This document shows positions 7,436 to 16,502 of a stretch of 64,000 nt of DNA, piece after piece. Source of the stretch: Planctomycetaceae bacterium (GTDB lineage: Bacteria > Planctomycetota > Phycisphaerae > SM23-33); assembly GCA_039680605.1 (NCBI GenBank), contig JBDKTA010000022.1, forward strand, positions 1-64,000, written 5' to 3'. Numbering within the stretch: the stretch's first letter is position 1; each line of letters starts with the position of its first letter. A program made the position numbers and the translations under genes. The notes below the pieces were generated by a model. The model saw only the letters and a list, made by a program, of their open reading frames with translations. It had not been told where the DNA came from and searched no databases.

Positions 7436-7453
7436 GAGCATCTCCTTGAGCCT

Positions 7454-8227
7454 TTATCGCGATCCTTCGTGACGGCCGTGCGGACACGCGGCGCCGGGCG
7501 GTCCGCAATGACGCTGGCAGGGCCGGTTGGCGACAACATCCTGCGGACGCAAATCCGGCGTGACGCCCGCAGCCGCGTAGACGGGCTTGAGCATCTCTTT
7601 CCATCGCTGCACGATCTCACGCCATCGGGCCGTGTTGGCGGGCGTGAGGCCGTAGGAGATCTTGCCGTGGGTCTTGGCCAACAGGGTCTCCAGGCCGGCC
7701 ATCTTCACGTCGGCCACCGCGTCGGTGTCGGCCGCCTCCAGCAGCGCCACCGTCGCCCGCGGACTGCGGCAGCATCCCAGACTCTTGAGGGCGCCGATGC
7801 GTACCTGCGGGTCGGCGTCTTGAACGGAGAGCCTCACGAGGTCATCGACCGCCGCGTCGTCGTCGAACTGCGCCAAGGTCTGCGCCGCGACGATCCGCAC
7901 TCGCGGATCGGCATCGTCCAGGCCGCTGCGGACGGTGGGGCGGTGGAGGTCGGGCAAGTGGCTCATGGCGGCCATCGCCACGGCGCGCACTTGCGGCGAA
8001 GGATCATTTCCCGCGGCATACGCCAGGGCGCGCAGCGTGCCGATGGGGCGTTCCACGACCAAGGATTCAATCTGGGCGATGCGTTCCTCCGGCCGATCGC
8101 CGCGGATCAAGGGCTCTGCCAGCAATGAACTGCAGACGGCCGCTGCCGCGACCAACCCCGCACCGGCCAGAATCACCAAAATCGCCCGACGTGAAATGCC
8201 CTGTAACATATCGCCCACATCCTTCAT
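7454..8227 (-). CDS. HEAT-repeat protein with N-terminal membrane anchor
   Basis: About 257 residues. After a basic start comes one hydrophobic segment (AILVILAGAGLVAAAAVCSS) acting as signal peptide or anchor. Then there are several ~31-residue helical repeats of HEAT type (SPQVRAVAMAAMSHLP, DPRVRIVAAQTLAQF, DPQVRIGALKSLGCC, VADVKMAGLETLLAK). These form solenoid scaffolds for protein binding, here predicted outside the cytoplasm. The start is uncertain: ATG 8227 or 8209 both fit, and neither has a strong ribosome site. It lies upstream of the prepilin-like gene in the same direction. The gap to the next gene (8279-8461) shows nothing recognisable. Confidence 0.72.
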   Translation of the reverse strand: MKDVGDMLQGISRRAILVILAGAGLVAAAAVCSSLLAEPLIRGDRPEERIAQIESLVVERPIGTLRALAYAAGNDPSPQVRAVAMAAMSHLPDLHRPTVRSGLDDADPRVRIVAAQTLAQFDDDAAVDDLVRLSVQDADPQVRIGALKSLGCCRSPRATVALLEAADTDAVADVKMAGLETLLAKTHGKISYGLTPANTARWREIVQRWKEMLKPVYAAAGVTPDLRPQDVVANRPCQRHCGPPGAACPHGRHEGSR

Positions 8228-8461
8228 TGGACCGAAAATGTCGCTGAAACCCAGTACAGAATGGAAGTCATGCCGCACCCGAAAGGCTTGTGCGGCGGCT
8301 ATCCCAATCGGACGCGGGTATTCTACCTGCGCACTTTCCGTAGCGCCAAGGACTATTCCGCAATTGTCGATGGTCTTTTTCGAGCAATGGGTAAGGGACT
8401 ATCCAACACCCAACAGACGCCGGAGACCCTCGATAAAGGACCTGCTATCGCCGTAACGTCC

Positions 8462-8878
8462 TTACAGCAGCGCGGCGGGATTGAGGCTGAAGTGCTCGGC
8501 CAGGATGCGAATGTGCGCTTTGCTCAACTCGCGCTGGCCGGTCAATATTCGGTGTCCGAGGCTGCAGTCGCCGAGAAGCCTGCCGAGATCCGATTCGGTC
8601 ATTTCGTGCTCGGCTAGAAGACTGCGCAGCAGTTCTACCGGGGTCATCGTCTCCTGACCAACGGCGTGATGCTCCGCTTCATATTTCTCCACAAAGGTGG
8701 CGATGGCGTCAAAATAATCCTCCTGGTCTGCATTCATATCGAAGCCGGCCATCGCGTCCAATACGGCCAGCGCGTTGCGGTAGTCCACGTCGTCGTGAAG
8801 GGGGCGCGGCATGAACAGCCCCACAAGCTCGGCATAGGTTTCCGGAATGTCGTCGTGCGTCAGTGTCCTGGTTTTCAT
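8462..8878 (-). CDS. HigA-like XRE-family antitoxin, apparently orphan
   Basis: A 138-residue paralogue of the 2540-2962 protein. The N-terminal part is acidic and helical (DQEDYFDAIATFVEKYEAEH) and the C-terminal part is a helix-turn-helix (LLAEHEMTESDLGRLLGDC, TGQRELSKAHIRILAEHF). Start 8878 is set by GGGAG 6 nt upstream of the ATG. No toxin gene is visible on either side, so it may be solitary, or serve as a trans-acting regulator or antidote. Its last 24 codons are also found as an isolated fragment at 6054-6127. Confidence 0.8.
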   Translation of the reverse strand: MKTRTLTHDDIPETYAELVGLFMPRPLHDDVDYRNALAVLDAMAGFDMNADQEDYFDAIATFVEKYEAEHHAVGQETMTPVELLRSLLAEHEMTESDLGRLLGDCSLGHRILTGQRELSKAHIRILAEHFSLNPAALL

Positions 8879-8980
8879 AACTGCTCCCTCCAGGCGTTTC
8901 ATTCAAGATTGTCGCGTGGTGACGCTCCACAGACAAGATGATTTGCCCGCGTCGGGGGCATGCGGAGGGGGGTTACACTT

Positions 8981-11900
8981 ATGATGGTGCCAAAGCGTCT
9001 GCTCATTGCGCGTCTGATCGCCGCTGCGCGGGGAATGCCCCGGCCTGGCACGGCCGGGGCTTTATGGGCGCTGACACTGGCGATTCTTTCCGCCGCCCTG
9101 GCCAGCGCGCAGGACCTCCCGCCGCCGCGGGCGATGGACATGATCCCGCCCGCCCAACTCCAGCGCGAGATCGCCTGGAAGCCGACCTGGGACGAAACGC
9201 TCAAGGCCAATCTCCAACCCGGCTGGGACCAGCCCGCCCCGCCGGGCGACTACCCCGTGCCGGCAAAGAGCGTGATCGCCAGCCTGCAGAACGTCGCGCT
9301 GCTGTCGGCCATGATCGCCCGCTTCCCCGCCGAAAAGGACAAGCACGCCCTGGCGTACGGCCAGATGGCCGACATCTATCACCGCATGGGCAGCGCCTGG
9401 TGGCGGAACTACTACCTGGGCAAGCTCATCGTCGAGTTCCCCGCCCGCGGCGACGTGGTCGCCCCGGCCTGCCAGAACCTCTCGATGGCCAGCCCGCGCG
9501 GGCGGTTCGAGTCGTCGGCCGTCTTCGAACCGGTCGCGCGCCAGGCCGTCGCCCTGATCGAACGCGGCGCCATCCCCGCAGACCACGCCGGCGCTGCCGC
9601 CGCCTGCAACATGCTCGGCGAGATCCTGCTGACCGACATGCGCTACGACGCGCTGGACCCGTTCCTCAAGCAAATGCAGCGGCTGGGACCCAAGTGCCCC
9701 GGCGCCGCCGCCGCGGCGGCCAAACTGCTAGCATCGGTCGGTCATGCCAAACTCGCCGCCGACCTTCAGCCGCAGGCGCCGGCCAACGCGTGGGACCCCG
9801 AGGCCCCTCAGCCTCGCACGCGCAGCGCCCTGCCCCCCCTGCCGCGCGACACGCCCCTGCACATGCGATGGCAGTCGCTGCGAAACATCAGCGTCAAGGA
9901 ACCGCTCAAAGACTCCGACATCGAACTCATCCAGGACCTCCTCGACACCGCCGCACGCGGCGACGAACTCATCCCGGCAGATAAGAACACCTTCACCGCC
10001 TGCTCGGCGGCCGCCGACGAGTTCCTCACGCGCCTCGAGGACTCGGCGTTGGCGACGCTGGCGCAGTCCCAGCAGCGCAGCGCCGCCAACTTCGCCCGCA
10101 GCCTCATGCTCACGCGCGACCGCGACGAGATGGTCCGCCTGGGGCGGCGGTTCCCCTGGGCGCCGGTCGTACACGAAACGCTCCTGGATTTCGCCGAAGA
10201 GGCCCTGCGCGACGGGCACCGCCAGTGGGCGATGGCCGCCTACGCTGACGTGCTCGCGCACAGCCGCGACAGGCGCCTGCGCGTGCAGGCCCAGGCGGGG
10301 GCTTGGTTGACGCAGTCGCAGGAAGCGTGTACTCCCGCGACGGCCGCGGCTGTGCCCGACGAGGCCCAACTCACCTGGCGCGGCGCCGCTGCAACGTTGG
10401 GCGACGTGAAGAAAGCCATCTTCGGTCCTGGTGGCACAGGCTTTCCAGCCTGTGATGCACAGCCTGGAAAGGCTGTGCCGCCAGTTCGTCTGGCGCTGCC
10501 GGCGGCGTGGATGGCGGCCGAGGCCCCTCAGGAGGGTCCGCCGCCGATGCACGTTCCCTGGCCGGTCGCTCAGGTTCACGTCGGGCGGCAGTACGTCATC
10601 GCCGCGACGCACAATCGCGCGACGGGGTTCGCCTCCGGCGGCGACCAGCCGCTATGGGTCGTATCGCCCCTTGCGCCGTGGCAATTTCCTGAGCGGACCG
10701 CTGCCAAGCCGCAAGCGGCTGTTGCCCCGCCGCCGCCATCGCCGCCGGTGCCCGACGGTCCGGTTTCGCTGTTGCGAAAGGGCGACAACTGGTGGATCGA
10801 GTTTCAATGCCAACCCATCGCGATCGCCGCCGGCGCCGCGCCGAGCCCGGCCATCGGGCTGTTCCGGCACAAGGGCGCCGATGTGCTGGCGGCCGTCGAG
10901 CCGCGCAGCGGCAAGGTGATCTGGTCCAGCGCCGCCCTGGAGGGGTGGAACGCCCTGCGGCCGATCAGTCAGCCGACTCTGGCCGAGGGTCGGGGGTATC
11001 TTCTGGCGGCCGGGCCGGACGGCGAGCAGGTGCGGCTGCTGCTGACGTGCTTCGAGCCCGGCAGCGGCAGCATCGTCTGGCAGCGTCTGCTGGGCACGAC
11101 GTCGGCGGACCTGCTGGACAGCGCCGTCGGCGCCGGCCCGGGCGTCTTCCAGGGGCGCGTGTATTGCTGCACGAACCTGGGGATCGTCGCCTGCTGCGAC
11201 GCCCGCGACGGGGCGGTGCAGTGGCTCTGTGCGTACGACTCGGCCTGGCAGGACGTTCGCCCGCCGCGGCAAGCCGTACAGATTACCCGCCAGGGCCCCG
11301 CGCCGATCATCGCCGGTAGCGCGGTCGTGATGGCCCCGCGAGACCATACCGGTCTGCTGGCGTTCAACCGCCTCAGCGGGCAGATGCTCTGGCAGTCGCC
11401 GCTGGTGCCGTCCGACGGGATCATCGGCGCCGTCGGCGGCAGGGTGCTGGCGATCAACAACCACTGGCTGGCGGCGGTGGAAGCGGCCACCGGGCGGCTG
11501 CTCTGGTGCCGGCGATTTGACGAGGGCACCGGTTCGGCGGGGACGATCGTCCGCGACGCGGCGGTGATTATTTCCGCCCGGCGCCTGCTGCGCATCGAAC
11601 CTGCCGGCGGCAAGACGATTGACGCCGCTGAATTGCCCGATGACGCAACCCAGGCGGTGGTGCTTGGCGACGGATCGGTGCTGGAGATCGCCCCGCCGGT
11701 GATCGCCGCCCCGCCGCCGGCGGCGTGGACGCCCGCGACGGCCGCAGCGCCCGGCGGCGTCGAGATCAAGAAGCTCTGGTCGCTGCCGCTGGGCAGATCG
11801 CGGCTGTTGCTCGCCGACGACGAGACGGCGCCGCAACGTTTCGGCGTGCAGAGCGGGCGATGGCTGGGCGGCGTGGAGATTGCCCCGGCGGCAAAGCTCG

Positions 11901-12979
11901 CCTGGCAGCGCACGCTGGATCGCCTTCCGTCGGGCGTCGAGAGCATCGGCGGGCGGCTGATTGCCCGCACCGGCGCCGAGGTCGCCGCCTTCGATGCGGC
12001 CAGCGGCCGGCGGCAATGGACCACACGACTGTCGTTTCCGCCGTACTTCCTGGCCGGGCAGGGCGACGTGCTGGTAGCCGATTCAGCCCCTGGGCGGTGG
12101 GAGCTCAATGCCGCCGCGATCGACGCCCGCTCGGGCAAGCTGCTCTGGACGCGCAGCTTCGACGACGCGCTGCGGCTGTTCCGGAGCTGGAACTCGCAAG
12201 GCCTGGCCGTTCGCCGCGGGGCCGACGGGGCGCCGGCTGTCAGCTTGTACATGCTGGCGGGCATGCTCGATGAGAACCCCAACGGCTTCCTGCTGGGCGA
12301 GGTGCGCGTGGGCGCCGCCGACGGGGCGATCCAGGAAATCTCCGCCGCTCTGCCCGGCGAGCGCGAGGCGCCGGCGTGGACGGCTTTTCGAGGCAGCGCC
12401 ATCGGGTATCTCATCGGCGGCCGCGAGGCGAGCATGGCGGTGATCGGCCCGGACGGGCTGGCCCGAAAAGCCCAGTGGAACCTCCGGACCGACATCGGCA
12501 CCGCCCAGGCGTACCCGTGGTTCCTTCGCATGCAGGCCGACGCGTCCTGGGCGTGCTTCAGCGAGTTCGGCAAGCTGGCGCTGATCGACGTGGCCACGGG
12601 CAAGTCCGCCGCGTATGAGGTGCCCGCCGGACCGGCCGGATCGCTCACGAGCGTGTACGCCACCCGCGTGATCGGCGACGTGCTGGTGGTCGTCGCCGGG
12701 CATAAGGCCCAGTTCATCTATCGCAAACAGCGAAAGACGCCCGACGAGCGATGGCAGCCCATCGAGCCCAAGGTCTTCGTACACCTCTTCAACCGCACCA
12801 CCCGCGAATGTTTCATCAGCCGCGAGGTGGCCGGCGTCGAGTGCGGCAGATCGTGGGAAGTCGACTGGGACATGCAGGCCAGGATCCTGGATAATGCCCT
12901 TGTCGTGGCCGACTGCAACGGCGTGCATCTGTTCGCCGCCGCCTGGCCGCAAGTGCCGCCGCCGGCGGCCCCAAAGTGA
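8981..12979 (+). CDS. Very large secreted PQQ/WD-like beta-propeller protein
   Basis: About 1332 residues starting at ATG 8981, which has AGGGGGG upstream. A signal peptide ends near LASAQ. The first ~450 residues are helical and TPR-like. The rest carries many PQQ-like blades with AxDaxSGrxlW-type strands (AVEPRSGKVIWSSAAL, FEPGSGSIVWQRLL, AFNRLSGQMLWQSPL, AVEAATGRLLWCRRF, AFDAASGRRQWTTRL, AIDARSGKLLWTRSF). Planctomycetes carry many such proteins, generally viewed as envelope or extracellular scaffolds; no cofactor-binding enzyme signature is clear. A palindromic repeat (10430-10482) is read in frame between the helical part and the propeller. It stands alone. Confidence 0.8.
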   Translation: MMVPKRLLIARLIAAARGMPRPGTAGALWALTLAILSAALASAQDLPPPRAMDMIPPAQLQREIAWKPTWDETLKANLQPGWDQPAPPGDYPVPAKSVIASLQNVALLSAMIARFPAEKDKHALAYGQMADIYHRMGSAWWRNYYLGKLIVEFPARGDVVAPACQNLSMASPRGRFESSAVFEPVARQAVALIERGAIPADHAGAAAACNMLGEILLTDMRYDALDPFLKQMQRLGPKCPGAAAAAAKLLASVGHAKLAADLQPQAPANAWDPEAPQPRTRSALPPLPRDTPLHMRWQSLRNISVKEPLKDSDIELIQDLLDTAARGDELIPADKNTFTACSAAADEFLTRLEDSALATLAQSQQRSAANFARSLMLTRDRDEMVRLGRRFPWAPVVHETLLDFAEEALRDGHRQWAMAAYADVLAHSRDRRLRVQAQAGAWLTQSQEACTPATAAAVPDEAQLTWRGAAATLGDVKKAIFGPGGTGFPACDAQPGKAVPPVRLALPAAWMAAEAPQEGPPPMHVPWPVAQVHVGRQYVIAATHNRATGFASGGDQPLWVVSPLAPWQFPERTAAKPQAAVAPPPPSPPVPDGPVSLLRKGDNWWIEFQCQPIAIAAGAAPSPAIGLFRHKGADVLAAVEPRSGKVIWSSAALEGWNALRPISQPTLAEGRGYLLAAGPDGEQVRLLLTCFEPGSGSIVWQRLLGTTSADLLDSAVGAGPGVFQGRVYCCTNLGIVACCDARDGAVQWLCAYDSAWQDVRPPRQAVQITRQGPAPIIAGSAVVMAPRDHTGLLAFNRLSGQMLWQSPLVPSDGIIGAVGGRVLAINNHWLAAVEAATGRLLWCRRFDEGTGSAGTIVRDAAVIISARRLLRIEPAGGKTIDAAELPDDATQAVVLGDGSVLEIAPPVIAAPPPAAWTPATAAAPGGVEIKKLWSLPLGRSRLLLADDETAPQRFGVQSGRWLGGVEIAPAAKLAWQRTLDRLPSGVESIGGRLIARTGAEVAAFDAASGRRQWTTRLSFPPYFLAGQGDVLVADSAPGRWELNAAAIDARSGKLLWTRSFDDALRLFRSWNSQGLAVRRGADGAPAVSLYMLAGMLDENPNGFLLGEVRVGAADGAIQEISAALPGEREAPAWTAFRGSAIGYLIGGREASMAVIGPDGLARKAQWNLRTDIGTAQAYPWFLRMQADASWACFSEFGKLALIDVATGKSAAYEVPAGPAGSLTSVYATRVIGDVLVVVAGHKAQFIYRKQRKTPDERWQPIEPKVFVHLFNRTTRECFISREVAGVECGRSWEVDWDMQARILDNALVVADCNGVHLFAAAWPQVPPPAAPK
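10430..10482. repeat. In-frame palindromic repeat inside the PQQ protein gene
   Basis: GTGGCACAGGCTTTCCAGCC and its near-perfect inverted partner are joined by a few bases. The unit is read in frame, giving GGTGFPACDAQPGKAVPP. The same palindrome occurs at 12984-13046 and 44962-45016. Confidence 0.9.
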
Positions 12980-12983
12980 CTCG

Positions 12984-13046
12984 GGTGGCACAGCCTTTCC
13001 AGGCTGTGTTAGAACTCCAGACACAGGCTGGAAAGCCTGTGCCACC
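12984..13046. repeat. GGTGGCACAGG palindromic repeat between genes
   Basis: Two inverted ~25-bp arms, each starting GGTGGCACAG, are separated by about 13 bp. It sits directly after the PQQ protein stop, where it could form a strong hairpin in the transcript. Confidence 0.88.
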
Positions 13047-13101
13047 TGAGCAAGCATGGCGGCTGGACAACGGCCGCCATGGCACCCAAGAGGAGTCAGA
13101 G

Positions 13102-13791
13102 ATGAGCTTCACTGGATTTTCGCCCGAGACGGTCGCGTTCCTGGCCGAGTTGGCCGGGCATAACAACCGCGACTGGTTTGCCGCCAACAAGCCCCGCTAC
13201 GAGCAGCACGTCCGACGACCGGCGCTGGCGTTCATCGAGGCCGTCGCCGCCCCGCTGGAAAAGGCCTGCCCGTGCATCTTCGCCGACCCCACGCCCGTCG
13301 GCGGCTCCCTGATGCGAATCTACCGCGACACGCGGTTCGGCGGCGACAAGACGCCGTACAAGACGAACATCGGGATCCACTTCCGCCACGAGCGCGGCGA
13401 CGACATCCACGCCCCGGGCTTCTACTTTCACCTCGACCCCAAGGAGTTCTTCCTGGCCTGCGGTATCTGGCGCCCCGAGGCCAAGCCGCTAGCCGCCATC
13501 CGCACGCGAATCGCCGAATACGGCGACGAGTGGATGAGCATCCGCAAGGACAAGAAGTTCGCCAAAGACTGGGGCAGCATCACCGGCGAGCGTCTCAAGC
13601 GCCCCCCGCGCGGCTTCGACGCCGAGCACCCCTGCATCGAAGACATCAAGCTCAAGGAGTTCCTGGGCGTCTGCGACCTGCCGCGCGAGACGATGTTCTC
13701 CCGCAAGCTTGTGGACGCAGTGGTGAAAGTCAGCGCCACCGCCCAGCCGCTGATGAAGTTCCTCTGCGACGCGATGGCGATCCCGTACTAA
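13102..13791 (+). CDS. DUF2461 domain protein
   Basis: A 229-residue cytoplasmic protein of the DUF2461 family, with FLAELAGHNNRDWFAANKPRY near the N-terminus, then RIYRDTRFGGDKTPYKTNIG, HAPGFYFHLDP and the C-terminal PRGFDAEHP blocks. These are the conserved landmarks of the family, whose biochemical role is not established. Start 13102 has GAGGAG upstream; the longer open frame would run through a palindromic repeat. Single gene with no operon partner. Confidence 0.88.
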   Translation: MSFTGFSPETVAFLAELAGHNNRDWFAANKPRYEQHVRRPALAFIEAVAAPLEKACPCIFADPTPVGGSLMRIYRDTRFGGDKTPYKTNIGIHFRHERGDDIHAPGFYFHLDPKEFFLACGIWRPEAKPLAAIRTRIAEYGDEWMSIRKDKKFAKDWGSITGERLKRPPRGFDAEHPCIEDIKLKEFLGVCDLPRETMFSRKLVDAVVKVSATAQPLMKFLCDAMAIPY

Positions 13792-14389
13792 ACCGGATAT
13801 TCATCGGCGGAGATCTTGACGCGGCCTCGCTCGGCCGCAACCGTTGTTGTTTCATGCCATCCCGTGTTGTGGCTCATCGCTCATGCAACAAATCTTCGTG
13901 GGAAGAAAAGAAATGGGATGTGATCGTGATGAACTGGCACGGCCACAAGATGCCATATCTTTTCATGGCCGGGACGCCCGTGCGACTCACGGGCGAGACG
14001 CCCGTGCTACTGCAATCTTCCAAAACCTTTGTGGTCTTTGTGCCCTCTGTGGCAAGGTTGTTTCCTGGTTTGGGGTGACCGAAGGTTCATGTGTTCGACT
14101 GTGGAACATGTCCGTGGCACGTCGCGCGGCAACACGCGCGGGGCAAGCCCCGCCGCTAACGACAGAGCGCAACAGTCATCTGGAATCTGACGTTACTTTA
14201 TTGCGTGGGAGGCTGCTGCCCTACTGGTAAGTACTGATCGCTGCACAGCATGGCAATAGTAATAGCTTACCTTCCCCGCAAGTAGCTGTGAAAAGTACAA
14301 CAAAGTGCAAGGAAGTGCAGTGCCGGTTCTGTCAGAAGAAACGATCCGAAATCCGCAATCAAAAATCCGCAATGGCTTTCTTGGCTTGC
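13792..14389. other. Gene-free stretch with dispersed hairpin repeats
   Basis: No supportable gene. It contains a CACGGGCG-AGA-CGCCCGTG hairpin (about 13992-14010), a GTTAGCGG-family hairpin read on the minus strand (14130-14161, stem GGGGC / GCCCC), and AATCCGCAATC-type short repeats near 14342-14372. Open frames here are biased by the repeats. Confidence 0.75.
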
Positions 14390-15025
14390 TTACTTGAGCA
14401 TGTCTGACAGGATGGCCACCACTTCGCCCGCCCGCGGGGCCACCAGGGTGACCGGGATCACCAGCATGGTCGCCGCGGCAAGCAGCAGGGCCGCCATGGC
14501 CGGGCTGTGCCTCGCATGCGAATGCGACATGGCTCGCGACAGCTCGGCCTCGAACTCCGTCGCCTGCGCCTCGGTGGCGCCGGTCATCTGGATCGTGATG
14601 TTGCGCAGCAGCGGGAAGGCGCCCAGGCGAATCATCCCGCCGGCGCCAAGGCGGAAGCTCTGGCCGCTATGGTCGAACTGCCAGCCCAGCCGTACCAGCA
14701 CGCCGCTGATCATCGCTTGAGCGCAAGGGAGCGAGAGATTGTAGACCACCCATCGCGGACCACGCGGAACCAGCAGCAGCCCGCCGGCGGCAACGAGCCC
14801 GCCCGCGCCGAGCATGGCCCAGAAGGATTGCCCCAGCAGCATGACAGCCGGGATCAGCAGCAGCGGGCTCAGCGCCCCGGCCAGCAGAGCGTAGTCGCGC
14901 CGGGCGGTCAGCAGTTGCGGATGCTGTCGGGTGTTGAGCAGGCCCAGGATGAGGAAGTACAGCCCCACCGGCACCATGACGGAGGTGACGCGCATCGAGA
15001 ACACCAGATGTCCCAATGCCAGCAT
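14390..15025 (-). CDS. Small integral membrane protein, function unknown
   Basis: A 211-residue protein with about four hydrophobic segments: near residues 12-30 (VTSVMVPVGLYFLILGLL), 45-65 (LLAGALSPLLLIPAVMLL), 67-88, and 175-200 at the C-terminus. Between segments three and four lies a soluble stretch of about 75 residues with no recognised domain (GGMIRLGAFPLLRNITIQ). It ends 14 bp before the next gene's start region, so it is probably co-transcribed with the DRR-repeat protein upstream. I do not recognise a family. Confidence 0.6.
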   Translation of the reverse strand: MLALGHLVFSMRVTSVMVPVGLYFLILGLLNTRQHPQLLTARRDYALLAGALSPLLLIPAVMLLGQSFWAMLGAGGLVAAGGLLLVPRGPRWVVYNLSLPCAQAMISGVLVRLGWQFDHSGQSFRLGAGGMIRLGAFPLLRNITIQMTGATEAQATEFEAELSRAMSHSHARHSPAMAALLLAAATMLVIPVTLVAPRAGEVVAILSDMLK

Positions 15026-15039
15026 AGTTCCTGTCCGTT

Positions 15040-15468
15040 CTAAACGTCGCTGATGTCGCTCGGCTGGGCCACCTTACGATACCCCAGCGCCTTGATCAGG
15101 TCCAGCACTTCCGTCCAGGTCGGGAAGGGCTTCTTGTTGACCTGCTTATATTCAGTTATAGCCTGGATGAACTCAAACTGTTCGGGAGACATTTCACCTT
15201 CTTCCGCGCTGCGGCGGCTTTCGGTTCTCCGGCGTCCGGGCCCGCGACGGCGGTCGAGCTCGCTGCGGCGGTCGCCCTCGGCGCCTCGGCGCTGACCGCG
15301 GCGCCGGTCGACGCCGGCGTACTCGACCTGCGCGACGCGCCGCTCGCCGACGAGGCGGCGATCGACGACGCTGCGCCGGTCCGGGCCGCGGCGGTCGCTG
15401 CCTTTGCGCTGATCGCTATCCTGTGGTATCGGCGTCGCGTCCGCCGGCGGCTGCTGTTGGGGATCCAT
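15040..15468 (-). CDS. Arg-rich DRR-repeat protein with a conserved C-terminal domain
   Basis: A 142-residue protein. Residues ~20-90 are a low-complexity basic stretch with repeated Asp-Arg-Arg units (GPDRRSVVDRR, ELDRRRGPGRRR). The last ~50 residues are ordinary sequence (MSPEQFEFIQAITEYKQVNK, then PFPTWTEVLDLIKALGYRKV), which looks like a small helical domain. From memory, similar architectures occur in planctomycetes without an assigned role. The basic repeats could bind nucleic acid or acidic polymers; this is inference. It lies just upstream of the small membrane protein gene. Confidence 0.68.
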   Translation of the reverse strand: MDPQQQPPADATPIPQDSDQRKGSDRRGPDRRSVVDRRLVGERRVAQVEYAGVDRRRGQRRGAEGDRRSELDRRRGPGRRRTESRRSAEEGEMSPEQFEFIQAITEYKQVNKKPFPTWTEVLDLIKALGYRKVAQPSDISDV

Positions 15469-15720
15469 GATTTTCCTCGACCCTGCCCCCCCGGGGATAA
15501 AACGTCCGTCAGAATATTATCGGCCGATTTGCCTGCCCGCCTGAACATCGCACCTGAAAATGCGTGTACCGCAGAGATCGCAGAGTTCGCAGAGAGTTTT
15601 GGGGTAACAACCAGGTTCCGGCAGATTGCTTTTGCTCCATCATCCCGATCTGCCTCAATCTTCCGTTGTTGTTTTGCCGCATCTTCTTCCTCTGCGTTCT
15701 TTGCGACCTCTGCGGTGAGA

Positions 15721-16227
15721 TCAGTCCTCGTCATCGGCGGCGCCGCCCAGGCCGTCGTCTTCGTCGTCGTCGAAAAGCCCGCCGCCCAGCCCATCGCCGT
15801 CCTCGTCCTCTTCGTCTTCTTCGTCCTCTTCATCCTCATCGTCATCGTCGTCTTCGTCATCGTCTTCGCTGAGGACGGTGGGCGTGGCGTCTTCCTCTTC
15901 GTCCTCGTCGTCGAAGAGGTCTTCTTCGCCCTTGCGGAACTCATCGTCGTCCTGGCGGTCGGCGATGATCTCGCCGGCCTCGTCGAGCAGCACCTCGGGA
16001 ACCAGCACCGGGACGCCCTGGGTCATGCCGCCCTTTCGGGCGAGGCGATGCTGCTGGTCTTCGGTGGCGACGAGTTCGTCGTCGCTGCCGATGATGGCGG
16101 GAATGTCATGGTCGTCCAGCAGCGCCCGGTAGTCTTCGGCCTCCTCGACCGAGCGGGCGAAGACCGCCGGCACAAAATCCGACAGCCCCCCTTCAAACGA
16201 TCCTGACGGTTCTTTTCGTTTTGCCAC
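15721..16227 (-). CDS. DUF2007-like protein with a long acidic tail
   Basis: A 168-residue protein. Residues 1-90 resemble the DUF2007 'putative signal transducing' fold (FARSVEEAEDYRALLDDHDI then PAIIGSDDE, and GVPVLVPEVLLDEAGEII). Residues ~95-168 are almost entirely Asp/Glu with a few Gly, including a run of more than 20 acidic residues. The frame is supported by the ordinary N-terminal half and an ATG; the acidic tail is encoded by GAC/GAG/GAT triplets prone to slippage. Function unknown. The 252-bp gap to the DRR gene holds a CTTTGCGACCTCTGCGGTGA-type dispersed repeat at about 15699-15720. Confidence 0.66.
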   Translation of the reverse strand: MAKRKEPSGSFEGGLSDFVPAVFARSVEEAEDYRALLDDHDIPAIIGSDDELVATEDQQHRLARKGGMTQGVPVLVPEVLLDEAGEIIADRQDDDEFRKGEEDLFDDEDEEEDATPTVLSEDDDEDDDDDEDEEDEEDEEDEDGDGLGGGLFDDDEDDGLGGAADDED

Positions 16228-16502
16228 GCCGCACCTCGAGTAATTATCTGGCGTCCTGAGTCGAGGACGATCAAAATATCATTCGGCCAACCGCCTGCCG
16301 GAATCCAGCGAAAATCCCGCACGGCGGCACAACCATTCCGGAAATACTACGTCCGAAAATATCTTCCCGGCTGAAGCCCATCTTGTCGATGACAAAAGTG
16401 CTCCCCGTGCGTCAGAAATTGAGTTGCCATCAGCGGCGGCCGCGATAGACTGTCTGGTTCACCCCGGAGGCCGGTGCAACGACAAGCGCCTCCCGAACGC
16501 CC

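Noticed and set aside
6380-8128. 582-residue open frame on the plus strand
   Set aside because: Antisense to the prepilin-like and HEAT-repeat genes, with composition expected from the reverse of high-GC codons and no recognisable motif.
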